NCBI GenBank assembly: GCA_020849275.1
Contig: JADLGO010000050.1
Coordinates: forward strand, 1 to 64,000
Length of the DNA: 64,000 bases
Direction of reading: 5' to 3'
Source of the DNA: Chthonomonadales bacterium
GTDB taxonomy: Bacteria > Armatimonadota > Chthonomonadetes > Chthonomonadales > CAJBBX01
Shown: positions 1 to 7,764 of the stretch, piece by piece
How the letters are laid out: the number at the start of each line of letters is the position of its first letter
How positions within the stretch are numbered: the first letter of the stretch is position 1
Program-made: the position numbers and the translations under genes
Notes under the pieces: generated by a model
Databases searched by the model: none
Told to the model about the DNA's origin: nothing
The model's input: the letters and a program-made list of their open reading frames with translations, nothing else

Positions 1-72
1 AAGCTTGCCCAAAACCTCCAAACGCCGCTGTTGTCTGACGCTCAATGTGATTGTCCCCATACCCATTAGCAT
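1..72 (-). CDS. IS transposase, N-terminal fragment (runs off window start)
   Basis: Reading the minus strand from an ATG at 72 (or the in-frame ATG at 60) gives an open frame to the window edge that includes MGTITLSVRQQRRLEVLGKL. This closely resembles the start of ISNCY/IS1202-like transposases, as I recall that family; their N-terminus is a helix-turn-helix with a sequence of this kind. The tandem terminal repeats just upstream (74-125) support an insertion-sequence end. Only about 20-24 codons lie in the window, so neither the catalytic domain nor intactness can be judged. Confidence 0.6.
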   Translation of the reverse strand, partial: MLMGMGTITLSVRQQRRLEVLGKL

Positions 73-73
73 G

Positions 74-125
74 CGGACAAAGTCCCTGAGCAATAACACC
101 GGACATATTCCCTGAGCAGTTACAC
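74..125. repeat. Two tandem 26-bp direct repeats at an IS end
   Basis: Copies at 74-99 and 100-125 share CGGACA, then TCCCTGAGCA, then T-ACAC, differing only at a few spacer bases. They sit directly upstream of the transposase fragment, as expected for multiple transposase-binding sites at an insertion-sequence terminus. The element therefore probably ends near 124-125. Confidence 0.65.
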
Positions 126-140
126 GCCATGCGCCGCGGC

Positions 141-169
141 TTGACTCGGCCGTCGGTCTCTGATATATT
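141..169 (+). promoter_or_regulatory. Sigma70-type promoter of tRNA-Ser
   Basis: TTGACT (141-146), a 17-base spacer and TATATT (164-169) lie 26 bases before the mature tRNA. Both boxes match the consensus at five of six positions. The promoter lies outside the IS repeats, so it should be independent of the element. Confidence 0.65.
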
Positions 170-194
170 GCGTCGAGTGGAATGGACTTGCCGC

Positions 195-284
195 GGAGCG
201 ATGTCCGAGCTGGCCTAAGGAGCACGACTGGAAATCGTGTAACGGGGTAAAACCTGTTCGTGGGTTCGAATCCCACTCGCTCCG
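195..284 (+). tRNA. tRNA-Ser (anticodon GGA)
   Basis: The acceptor stem GGAGCGA (195-201) pairs with TCGCTCC (277-283), with discriminator base G284. The anticodon arm CACGA/TCGTG encloses the loop CTGGAAA, giving anticodon GGA at 230-232, which reads UCC/UCU serine codons. A long variable arm and a T-loop with GTTCGAA follow, as expected for a class II tRNA. CCA is not encoded. Confidence 0.95.
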
Positions 285-326
285 CTCTTCACCCGCTTCG
301 GCGGCCGCGTGCGACCGGGAGCCCCC

Positions 327-1760
327 TTGAGCATCAAGCCTCTGCGACGCGTGCTACTGGTGTGCCTGCTTCTGCCGTTCCTGTACTTCGGGACGGCGAG
401 CGCCACCTATTTCTATCACGTGCACTCCGACGTGGCCGCCTTTGGCGGGGTCGCCATGCGCGTGCTGCCCGAGCCCTCGGCGCAGCAGCGCATCGTCATC
501 TTCTCGCCCCATCCCGACGACGAGACGCTCGGCTGCGCCGGACTCATCCGCCAGGCCGTACGCGCGGGCGCCAGGGTATGGGTGGTCTTCCTGACGAACG
601 GCGACGCCTTCACCACGGCCGTCGAGCGCCAGTACCGCGAGGTGCGCCCCCAGGCGGAGGACTACGTTCGCTTCGCCTCCCTGCGCCAACAGGAGTCGCG
701 CGCCGCGCTCTCACGCCTGGGCCTCCCGGCGAGCCAGATCCGCTTCCTGGGCTTTCCCGACCGCGGCCTGATGCGCCTCTGGGACGCCAACTGGTCGCCC
801 GATGCCCCGTACACCTCGCCCTACACCCGGCGTAGCCGCGTGCGGGACGCTCGGTCGATGGCCGAGGGCGCGCCGTACTGCGGGAACGCGCTGCTCGTCG
901 CCCTCCTCGAGGTGCTGCGCGACACCGCTCCCACCGACGTGTATGTGACGCACCCCTCCGACGACCACCCCGACCATGCGGCGGCCAGCGCCTTCGTCAC
1001 CCGCGCTCTCGACCACCTGCGCGCCGAGGGCGGGCTCGCCTGTACCCTCCGCTACTATCTGGTGCATCGCGGCGATTGGCCCCTGCCACAGGGCCTGCGG
1101 CCGGAGCTGCTGCTGGATCCGCCCGCCGGAATGCGCGGCCTGAACACCCACTGGCAGGCGCGCCCGCTCTCCCGCGACGACGTGCGGGCCAAGCGGCGGG
1201 CACTTCGCGCCTACGCCAGCCAGACCGCCATGATGGGCCGGTTCCTCACCTCCTTCGTGCGCCGCAGCGAGCTCTTCGGCGAGATGCGGGAGCCCACCGC
1301 GCCGCGCATCCCCGACGGCCGCATCCGGCTAGACGGCGACCGGCGGGAGTGGGGCGCCGTCGTGCCGGCCGTCCTCGACCCGGTGAGCGACAGCCTCCTC
1401 CGCAGTCTTCAGCAGGGCGGCGACGTGGCCGCCATCTACGCCTGCCGCGATACGCGCAACCTCTACCTGGGCATTGCCATGTACCAGAGCGTGGCGCGCG
1501 GGCTCCGCGTGCGGATGCACCTGCGCTACTTCGGCGACCCGGCCGCCGGCGAGGCGGGCGGCCGCTACGATGTGAGTGTCGCTGCTCCCGTGCTGCCGCT
1601 GCGCGAGGGCCGCGGCCCGCACCTGGACCGCGATTGGGTGGAGGTCGCTGTGCCGCTGCGCGAGATCGGCTACGCGCGCCGCGTGGCCGTGAGCGTCGAT
1701 ACGCGCGTGGCTGGCCTCACCGTGGACCGAACCGGCTACCGGTTCCTCCACGTCCAGTAG
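327..1760 (+). CDS. PIG-L (LmbE-like) family deacetylase with C-terminal beta-sandwich domain
   Basis: This is a membrane-anchored or exported protein of 477 aa. The TTG at 327 is chosen because GGGAG lies 5 bases upstream and the hydrophobic segment begins soon after; an in-frame GTG at 309 is the alternative. An N-terminal transmembrane or signal segment (about residues 5-25) precedes the PIG-L fold, whose metal-binding motif HPDDE lies near residue 62 and is followed later by HPSDDHPDH. This family removes N-acetyl groups from GlcNAc-containing substrates. The last ~150 residues (from about DGRIRLDGDRREW) look like a CBM9-type carbohydrate-binding beta-sandwich. The actual substrate is unknown. 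Confidence 0.85.
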   Translation: MSIKPLRRVLLVCLLLPFLYFGTASATYFYHVHSDVAAFGGVAMRVLPEPSAQQRIVIFSPHPDDETLGCAGLIRQAVRAGARVWVVFLTNGDAFTTAVERQYREVRPQAEDYVRFASLRQQESRAALSRLGLPASQIRFLGFPDRGLMRLWDANWSPDAPYTSPYTRRSRVRDARSMAEGAPYCGNALLVALLEVLRDTAPTDVYVTHPSDDHPDHAAASAFVTRALDHLRAEGGLACTLRYYLVHRGDWPLPQGLRPELLLDPPAGMRGLNTHWQARPLSRDDVRAKRRALRAYASQTAMMGRFLTSFVRRSELFGEMREPTAPRIPDGRIRLDGDRREWGAVVPAVLDPVSDSLLRSLQQGGDVAAIYACRDTRNLYLGIAMYQSVARGLRVRMHLRYFGDPAAGEAGGRYDVSVAAPVLPLREGRGPHLDRDWVEVAVPLREIGYARRVAVSVDTRVAGLTVDRTGYRFLHVQ

Positions 1761-1971
1761 GCCTCGCGCCCTCGGCAGCGGTCTATCGCTCCCGGCCGCC
1801 GAACCCCTATACGCGCGCTGCCGGCCCCGCGAGCGATGCGCCAGCGCCGGAGAGGCGCATACCCGCCCGGCGCGCGCGATCGGCGGCGCAGGGGGCTCCG
1901 CGCGGATGCCGCCGGAGCAGCGGCGAGTACCCGCGGGATCGGGGCATTCGCCCGTCCCTGGGTGAACGCGC

Positions 1972-1990
1972 TATGTAGTCAGGCTACATA
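1972..1990. promoter_or_regulatory. Perfect 7-bp inverted repeat, candidate operator
   Basis: TATGTAG (1972-1978) and CTACATA (1984-1990) are separated by 5 bases, 86 bases before the start of the small YHS-like gene. A weak -10 box, TACAAT, lies at 2008-2013, so a bound protein would cover the -35 region. The spacing suits a dimeric winged-helix repressor of the BlaI/CopY kind, but no regulator gene is adjacent. The rest of the 1761-2075 gap shows nothing else I can support. Confidence 0.45.
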
Positions 1991-2075
1991 AACCCGCCTT
2001 CATCGAGTACAATGTCAAGGAGCAGCCTTGCCGGTCGGCGAGGCCGCCCGACCACGATCGAGGAAGGGCCTCCTG

Positions 2076-2375
2076 ATGATGAAGGGGTTTCTGCTCGGCG
2101 GCGCGCTCGTCGCTCTAGCGGCGCCGGCCGTCGCCGGGCCGAGCAAGGGAAAGCACAAGCCGGCCGTGCCGGCCAGGATCAAGTGCGCGGTGATGACCAG
2201 TATGTACGTGAACGTCAAGCAGGCTACGAAGGCGAAGATGTACGCCGACTACAAGGGCGGACGCTACTTCTTCTGCTGCCTTGCCTGCCCGCGCATGTTC
2301 AAGGGCTCGCCCGCGCGCTACGCGAGCAACCCGCACATCGCCGTCCCCACCAGGAAGGCCCACGGCCATTCCTGA
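2076..2375 (+). CDS. Small exported YHS-like metal-binding protein
   Basis: The ATG at 2076 follows GGAAGG (2062-2067) by 8 bases and gives 99 aa beginning with a clean signal peptide (MMKGFLLGGALVALAAPAVA). The mature part has IKCAVMTSMYVN, then YADYKGGRYFFCCLACPRMF and a final SPARYASNP. This matches the YHS pattern of Cys/Met followed by Y-x-G-x-x-Y-x-F-C-C and P-x-x-Y. YHS domains bind metals (often copper, silver or iron) in heavy-metal ATPases and periplasmic chaperones, so a periplasmic metal-binding role is inferred. It is monocistronic, with an inverted repeat in its promoter region. Confidence 0.75.
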   Translation: MMKGFLLGGALVALAAPAVAGPSKGKHKPAVPARIKCAVMTSMYVNVKQATKAKMYADYKGGRYFFCCLACPRMFKGSPARYASNPHIAVPTRKAHGHS

Positions 2376-2680
2376 GCGCTCCCGCGCCGGGGGCGTCGGC
2401 GCTCGGTGGCTGCCCTCGCCTGCACCTCGCCGTGCCGCCCCCGGGCGGGCGCCTCGCGCCTCCCGCTGACGGCCGCCTCGCCGGCCTCGACGCTCCGCGC
2501 GGCCGCCCGTCGTTGGCCTGAGCGGTGGTCCGGCGTTCGGCTGCCGTCGCGCGAGGGCGGGGATCCGTGATTCACGACTCTGGGGGCGTCGCCTGCAGGA
2601 ATGGCCCCGCGCGCCGCGGAAAGAGCCCGTGGCGGGTCGGCGCGCCGCCGTGCCTCGCGCCGCCGCGCCGCCCGGAGAGC

Positions 2681-5122
2681 ATGACCGACACGCCTGCCTG
2701 CCCCCACTGCGCCGGCCCCCTGGCCGCCGGCGACTTTCACTGTCCGCGATGCGGCGGCCCCACCGGCCGCATCGAGTGGTCTCTCTCGTCCGGCCGGGAG
2801 CCCGCGCTCGGGCCGGTTGTCGTGCGCCCGGGTGAGTCGTTCTATCTGGTGGCCTCCAACTCCGGCGAGGCCGGTGTGCGCGTCACGGTCGACGCCTCGG
2901 CCGCCAGCGGGGTCCGCCTGACTGGCGCCCCGTCGCTACGCGTCGACGCCGGCGCCTCCCAGGCCTTCGCCTTCGCGCACCTCGTCGGGTCAGAGCCGGG
3001 CGGCGCCCTCACCGTTCGGAGCGAGGACGCGCCCCGCCGTGAGTGGTGGGAGCGGCGCTCGTGGCGAGAGCGCAAGGTTCGTCTGGCCCCGCACGTGCGC
3101 GTCCGCGACGAGCGCTGGGTGCTCGGGAGCGCCACCCTCGTCTTCCCGGCCGGCGTGCGGCGGCAGCGCCTGTGTGTGTGGAACGACTCCGAGCGACCCC
3201 GCGCCCTCGAGACCCAGACGCCGGCCGGCTTCCGCGTGACGCACCTGGGGACGCCGCTCGGCCTGACGCCCATTGCCGCGCCGGCCGGAGAGTGCGTCGA
3301 GCTCGCCCTGGAGATGGCGCCCGACACACCGGGCGCGCCGGATGCGCAGTGGGCCGGGGGCCCGGCGGGCCAATCGGTGCCCATCGTGCGTCTGCCGATG
3401 CCCGCTGTCGCGCCTGGCGCCGACCTGGTGGTCGCCATGGACTTCGGCACGCGCAACACGCGCGTGCGGGTGCGCTGGCGCCGCGCGCTCGTCGCGACCC
3501 GGCCTGCAGGCGCCGTCGACGCGGTTGGCGACCGTGGCGACGCGCCCTGGTTTCCTTCCGAGATGGTGTTGGACGAGCGCGAGCGCGGCTTCCGCTGGGG
3601 GTCCGACGCCGCACGCCACTCCCAGTTGAGCCCTCTCGCGGCCGGCGAGGTGCACGTTGAGAACCTGAAAACCGACCTGCGCGAGGGCACGGAGCGCTAC
3701 ACGCGCCACCGGCCGGAGTGGACCAACGAGGAGCTTCTGCGCCGTTTCTTCGCGCGCATCCTCCACCGCGTCGACGAGCTCCTGCGCACGATTGACCCGG
3801 CCCAGCCGCTTGCCCGCGAGGCCCTCGACGTCCGCTACGTGGTCTGTCGGCCCGTGCTGGACGCGAACGAGGGCGACGAGCGCGGCCGTGCCTACGAGGT
3901 CGCGCTGCGCGGCGCCCTCGCGCGCTGCGGCGTACCGGAGCGCGCGGTGGAGTTCGTGCTGGAGCCGGTGGCCGCCATGATCGGAATCGCCCGCCGCCGC
4001 GACAGTGAGCTGCTCGGCCTGCCGGAGGGCACCCCCATCGCCCTGATCGACAGCGGCGGCGGCACCACCGACGTGGTGCTCGCGCGGCTGCGGGTGGGCA
4101 ACGGCCAGGTGGGCCTCGACGTGGCCGGCAGTTACGCCCTCCGCATTGGGGCCGGGAACCCCGCCATGCGGCTCCCGTTTCTGCCCGACAGGGATCGGCG
4201 CGAGGTGGGCGGCAACGTGCTCGACTACGCGCTGGCGCACTGTCTTCTCACGCGGGCCGCCGATGTGCTGGAGGCCGACGGCCGTCCGGCGCCCTCGGCC
4301 GTGCTGCGGGTCACAGGCAAGGAGATCGACCTGCCGTGGTTGCGCGAGTTCGTGGCGATCTGCCGCCGCATGAAGGAGCGCTTCGCCCGCGCCAGCACGC
4401 TGTACCTCAACCGCGCGCCCGGGGAGGGCGCCTCCGAGGCCGCGCCGTTCCCCAACCGACCCGAGCTCCAGGGCGTGCGTCTGGTGCACGCCCTCTACGA
4501 CGAGCACATCGCCGGCCCCATCCTGCGGCCGGTCGTGGAGGAGTTCCTGGAGCGGGTCGTCGGCGCTCAGACAGACGCGTGCGCCGTGCTGCCCTCGCAG
4601 GTCAAGCGCGCATTCTACGTCGGTGGCACGAACGTCGACCCGTTCGTGCGCCGCCATTTCGGCCGCGCCTTCGCGCTGGCGCAGCCGGAGAGCGACGCCG
4701 ATCCCCAGAGCGACGAGCGGATCGCCGAGCGGCTCGAGGCCGTGGTGGAGGGCGCCGTCTGGTTCGACGAGCGGATCTTCGCCTCCTCGCCCCTGGCGCT
4801 CTCCCTGGTCACCGGCGCCGGGGAGACATCGCTGCTGGAGGAGGGCGCCGCCCTGCCGCCCGCCGGCATCGCCTTTCCCCGCTTCGTGACGGTGCCGCTG
4901 GCGCCGGGCGAGGAGATCGCCGCTTCGCTGGTGGCCTCTGGCGGCGGCCTGCCCGGCCGCGTGGTCGTGGCGCGCGCCTTCTACCGCAACGAAGCGGACG
5001 AGCCCCAGGAGGCCGTCCTCGCCGTCACGTGCAGCCGCGATCGCGGCGTCTGCGCAGCCCTCCAGGTGGATGGCCGCAAGCTAGAGCAATGGCGCTTCGT
5101 GCTGACGGAGGACGGCCAGTGA
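2681..5122 (+). CDS. Hsp70-like ATPase with N-terminal zinc ribbon
   Basis: The protein is 813 aa. The ATG at 2681 follows GGAGAG and starts exactly at a zinc ribbon (CPHC then CPRC, residues 6-23). Residues ~50-245 look beta-rich. An actin/Hsp70 ATPase domain follows: phosphate-1 loop MDFGTRNT (~252), connect segment with EPVAAMIG, phosphate-2 loop LIDSGGGTTDVV (~455) and adenosine loop YVGGTNVDPF (~645). The last ~110 residues are beta-rich and could replace the DnaK substrate-binding domain. Its stop overlaps the start of the GrpE-like gene, so the two are translationally coupled. It is far from canonical DnaK and is probably a specialised chaperone or cytomotive-type ATPase of this cluster. 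Confidence 0.85.
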   Translation: MTDTPACPHCAGPLAAGDFHCPRCGGPTGRIEWSLSSGREPALGPVVVRPGESFYLVASNSGEAGVRVTVDASAASGVRLTGAPSLRVDAGASQAFAFAHLVGSEPGGALTVRSEDAPRREWWERRSWRERKVRLAPHVRVRDERWVLGSATLVFPAGVRRQRLCVWNDSERPRALETQTPAGFRVTHLGTPLGLTPIAAPAGECVELALEMAPDTPGAPDAQWAGGPAGQSVPIVRLPMPAVAPGADLVVAMDFGTRNTRVRVRWRRALVATRPAGAVDAVGDRGDAPWFPSEMVLDERERGFRWGSDAARHSQLSPLAAGEVHVENLKTDLREGTERYTRHRPEWTNEELLRRFFARILHRVDELLRTIDPAQPLAREALDVRYVVCRPVLDANEGDERGRAYEVALRGALARCGVPERAVEFVLEPVAAMIGIARRRDSELLGLPEGTPIALIDSGGGTTDVVLARLRVGNGQVGLDVAGSYALRIGAGNPAMRLPFLPDRDRREVGGNVLDYALAHCLLTRAADVLEADGRPAPSAVLRVTGKEIDLPWLREFVAICRRMKERFARASTLYLNRAPGEGASEAAPFPNRPELQGVRLVHALYDEHIAGPILRPVVEEFLERVVGAQTDACAVLPSQVKRAFYVGGTNVDPFVRRHFGRAFALAQPESDADPQSDERIAERLEAVVEGAVWFDERIFASSPLALSLVTGAGETSLLEEGAALPPAGIAFPRFVTVPLAPGEEIAASLVASGGGLPGRVVVARAFYRNEADEPQEAVLAVTCSRDRGVCAALQVDGRKLEQWRFVLTEDGQ

Positions 5123-6306
5123 GCGCCACCGGGCCGGACCTGCTCGCGCTTCTTCGGCGCGACATCGCGGATCTCGGAGCGCGCATTGGCGGCATCGAGC
5201 AGATGGTGCACGAGCAGGCAGACCGGCTGCGCCGCCCGGACAGCCCGTCGACTGCCGGGACGGCTGGCGTCTGGGGCGACCTGGTGGAGCGCGTGTGGCT
5301 CGCCGCGCCGCTCGCCGCCCGGCTCGGCTTCCTACGCGAGATACTGGACCGCACGCATCCGCTCCAGACCGCGCTCCAGGAGGCCGCGGCGCTGGAGGAG
5401 CTCCGCCGCAGGGGGCCGGACCTGGAGAACTGGATCGGCAGCTACCCGTCGCTCTTCGCCGACTCGTTCGCGCGCCTGGACGCGGGCGGCCTGGGCGAGG
5501 CCGGCGGCGCCGAGCGCCTCGCCGTGGCGACCCTGGCGGAGGTGCACGAGGGGCTCGGTACGGACCTGCGGGCTCTTGGCGTCGAGTGGATCGCGCCGAC
5601 GCCGGGCGAGGCGCTCGCGCCCGACATGGACGTGGTGGGCGAGGAGGAAGCGGCGGTGCCGGCGGGCCGCGTGGCGCGCGTGCGTCGGCGCGGCCTGCGC
5701 TGGCGCGCCCGCGTGCTCCTGCCCGCGCAGGTTGTGCGGGCGTTGCCGGGCTCACGGCCCGGCCCGGCGGTCGCTCCGCGCATCGAGCCGGCGGCCGCTG
5801 TCGGCCCGCGCGGACCGGCTACCACCCCCGCCCGGTCCGTGCCCGGCTGGCTGCTCGAGCTCCGGCGCGCTCACGCGGCGCTGCCGGCCGGCACACTGCC
5901 GCCGCTCGCCCCGCTGGAGGAGCTCGCGTCGTTCGGGGAGGCGCCGGGCGCCGTGGACGCGCCGCTCGAGGCGCTGCGCGCGCTGAGCGCCCCGGCCCTT
6001 CCCTGGCTGAGCCCCGGGGGCGCCTCGGCAGCCGGCGGCATGCCGCCGGAGCGCGCCGCCGCGCTCCGAGAGGCGCGCGCAGCGCTCGCCGAGTGGCTCC
6101 GAGGGGCGCTCGGCGTGGAGGCGATCACGCCGGAGGAGGGCGCCGCCCCCGCCCCCGGCGAAGTCGAGGTGGTCGGGCGGAGGCGCACCGCCCACCCGCG
6201 CGAGGATGGCTCGGTGGCGAGACTGGAGCGCGCCGGCCTGCGTAGATACGGTGACGTGCTTTTCGCCGCGCGCGTGGTGCTCTACGAGATGGGAGACGAC
6301 CGGTGA
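5119..6306 (+). CDS. GrpE-like nucleotide-exchange factor with two head domains
   Basis: The protein is 395 aa. The GTG at 5119 overlaps the stop of the Hsp70-like gene (GTGA). Residues 6-37 form a short predicted coiled coil. Residues ~154-211 carry a GrpE beta-head pattern: GVEWIAPTPGE, then a G-R-V-A-R-V-x4-L stretch and LLPAQVVRA. A second copy occupies ~331-391: GVEAITPEEG, then GSVARLERAGLRRYGDVLF and ARVV. In GrpE this head contacts the Hsp70 nucleotide-binding domain to release ADP, so it is inferred to serve the upstream ATPase. Canonical GrpE is about 200 aa with a long coiled coil and a single head. The linker (~220-330) is Pro/Ala-rich. Confidence 0.7.
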   Translation: MSATGPDLLALLRRDIADLGARIGGIEQMVHEQADRLRRPDSPSTAGTAGVWGDLVERVWLAAPLAARLGFLREILDRTHPLQTALQEAAALEELRRRGPDLENWIGSYPSLFADSFARLDAGGLGEAGGAERLAVATLAEVHEGLGTDLRALGVEWIAPTPGEALAPDMDVVGEEEAAVPAGRVARVRRRGLRWRARVLLPAQVVRALPGSRPGPAVAPRIEPAAAVGPRGPATTPARSVPGWLLELRRAHAALPAGTLPPLAPLEELASFGEAPGAVDAPLEALRALSAPALPWLSPGGASAAGGMPPERAAALREARAALAEWLRGALGVEAITPEEGAAPAPGEVEVVGRRRTAHPREDGSVARLERAGLRRYGDVLFAARVVLYEMGDDR

Positions 6307-7730
6307 CGGCGCCGACGCGCGAGGCGGGGCCCGACCCGGTGCTGTGCCCGGCCTGCCGCGAGCCCCTTGTCGGCGACGCGGCATACTGTGGGCGCTGTGG
6401 CGTGCAGGTGCGGCATCCGTGTCCGGCATGCGGCGGCGCGGCCCGCCTGCTGTCCACCATGCCCGGCGCGCCCGAGCCCTGGTGCGCCGAGTGCGGCTCC
6501 CTTCTGCAGGCGTGCGAGCAGTGCGGCCGATGGCTCCTGCCCGGCGCCGACGTATGCCCCGACCCACAGTGCGCCGGGACGGTGTCGCCCGCGTTACCAC
6601 AGCACACCGGGCGGCGCTGGGACCTGGCGGGCCGCGGCTCCGGCTGGGTGTGGCCGGCAAGGTGGGAGAGCGCCAACCCCGATCGCACATCGCCCGTGCG
6701 CGCGACCTGGGCCGCCGGCGCGGAGGTACGCGCGGCCTTCGTGGCGCACGGCCGGCTCTACGTCTGGGAGGGAACCAACCTGGTAGCGCCGGCGCCGGTG
6801 CAGCCGTCCGCCGCCGTGACGGCGGGCGGCGCCTCTTACCGCGCTCCGCTGGGCCCCGCCGCGCGGCCAGCGCCACGCCTGGCGGCCAGCGAGCGGTGCG
6901 CGGTGGTGGGCGGCGGCGTCGTGCTGGCGATGGAGCGTCGCTTCGCGCTGGCCGGTCTGCGCGCCGGCGAAGTGGCGCCACTGGAGGCTGGCGAGCCCAT
7001 CACGCAGGTGGGTGGGCGTGCCTGGTGGGTTGCGTGGACTCGAGAGGGCGGTTCGCCCATGCTGCGGCTCGCCCGTGCCGGCGACACGTGGGACGCGCTA
7101 ACGCCCGAGTGCGTGCCTGTGCCGGAGGGCGCGGAGCCGGCCGAGGACGCACGCCTGGCCCTGATCGGTGGGCGCGCTTGCTGGCCGGGCGCCGATGGGG
7201 CGCTCTGGGGGCTCGAGTGCGCCTCGCGGCGCGTGGAGCGCATCCTGGCGCCTGCCGAGGGGTACCTGATGGTCTGGGCCGGCGACGACGGGCCGCGATC
7301 GGCGCGCGAGGCTCGCGGGGAGATCGTCGTCGGCCTCTCGAGGCCGGTGGACGGGCGCGTGGCTGTGACCGCGCCGGCCGGCGCGGGTCCGCTGCACGGG
7401 GTGTACGCGGCGGGTGACCGGGTCTTCGTCGTGGGCGATCGGGTGAGCGTTTTCGACGCGCGCACGGGCGACCGGCTGACGGAGGCGGCCCGGCCGGCCG
7501 GGCGATGGATCGAGGGGGCGGCGGTGCCGGCGTCGGGCGGTGAGCCGCGCCTGCTGGCGCTCACTCGCCACGACTCCTACGCCAGCCTGACGGCGCTCAG
7601 GGCATCGACGGGCGCGGAGGATCCTCTCTGGCACGACGGCGGGGCGCAGTCGATCGCGCTCCTGCCGGTCGGGCGCGCCCTGTACGTGGTCAGTACCTCC
7701 GGCATCGTTCGCCTTACCGAGCGGGCTTGA
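6303..7730 (+). CDS. Zinc-ribbon protein with beta-propeller-like domain
   Basis: The GTG at 6303 overlaps the preceding stop by 4 bases. The first ~95 of 475 residues contain three Cys4 knuckles: CPAC..CGRC, CPAC..CAEC and CEQC..CPDPQC, matching the zinc-ribbon style at the start of the Hsp70-like protein. The remainder is a series of short beta repeats with Gly-Arg-Leu/Val turns (GRLYVWEG, GRACWPG, DRVFVVG, RALYVVS) that look like a PQQ/WD-type propeller. No catalytic motif is visible. It is probably a scaffold or sensor in the same complex; the function is unassigned. Confidence 0.7.
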   Translation: MTAPTREAGPDPVLCPACREPLVGDAAYCGRCGVQVRHPCPACGGAARLLSTMPGAPEPWCAECGSLLQACEQCGRWLLPGADVCPDPQCAGTVSPALPQHTGRRWDLAGRGSGWVWPARWESANPDRTSPVRATWAAGAEVRAAFVAHGRLYVWEGTNLVAPAPVQPSAAVTAGGASYRAPLGPAARPAPRLAASERCAVVGGGVVLAMERRFALAGLRAGEVAPLEAGEPITQVGGRAWWVAWTREGGSPMLRLARAGDTWDALTPECVPVPEGAEPAEDARLALIGGRACWPGADGALWGLECASRRVERILAPAEGYLMVWAGDDGPRSAREARGEIVVGLSRPVDGRVAVTAPAGAGPLHGVYAAGDRVFVVGDRVSVFDARTGDRLTEAARPAGRWIEGAAVPASGGEPRLLALTRHDSYASLTALRASTGAEDPLWHDGGAQSIALLPVGRALYVVSTSGIVRLTERA

Positions 7731-7764
7731 GCCCCGGGGTCGCCGGACGGAGAGAGGACGCGCT

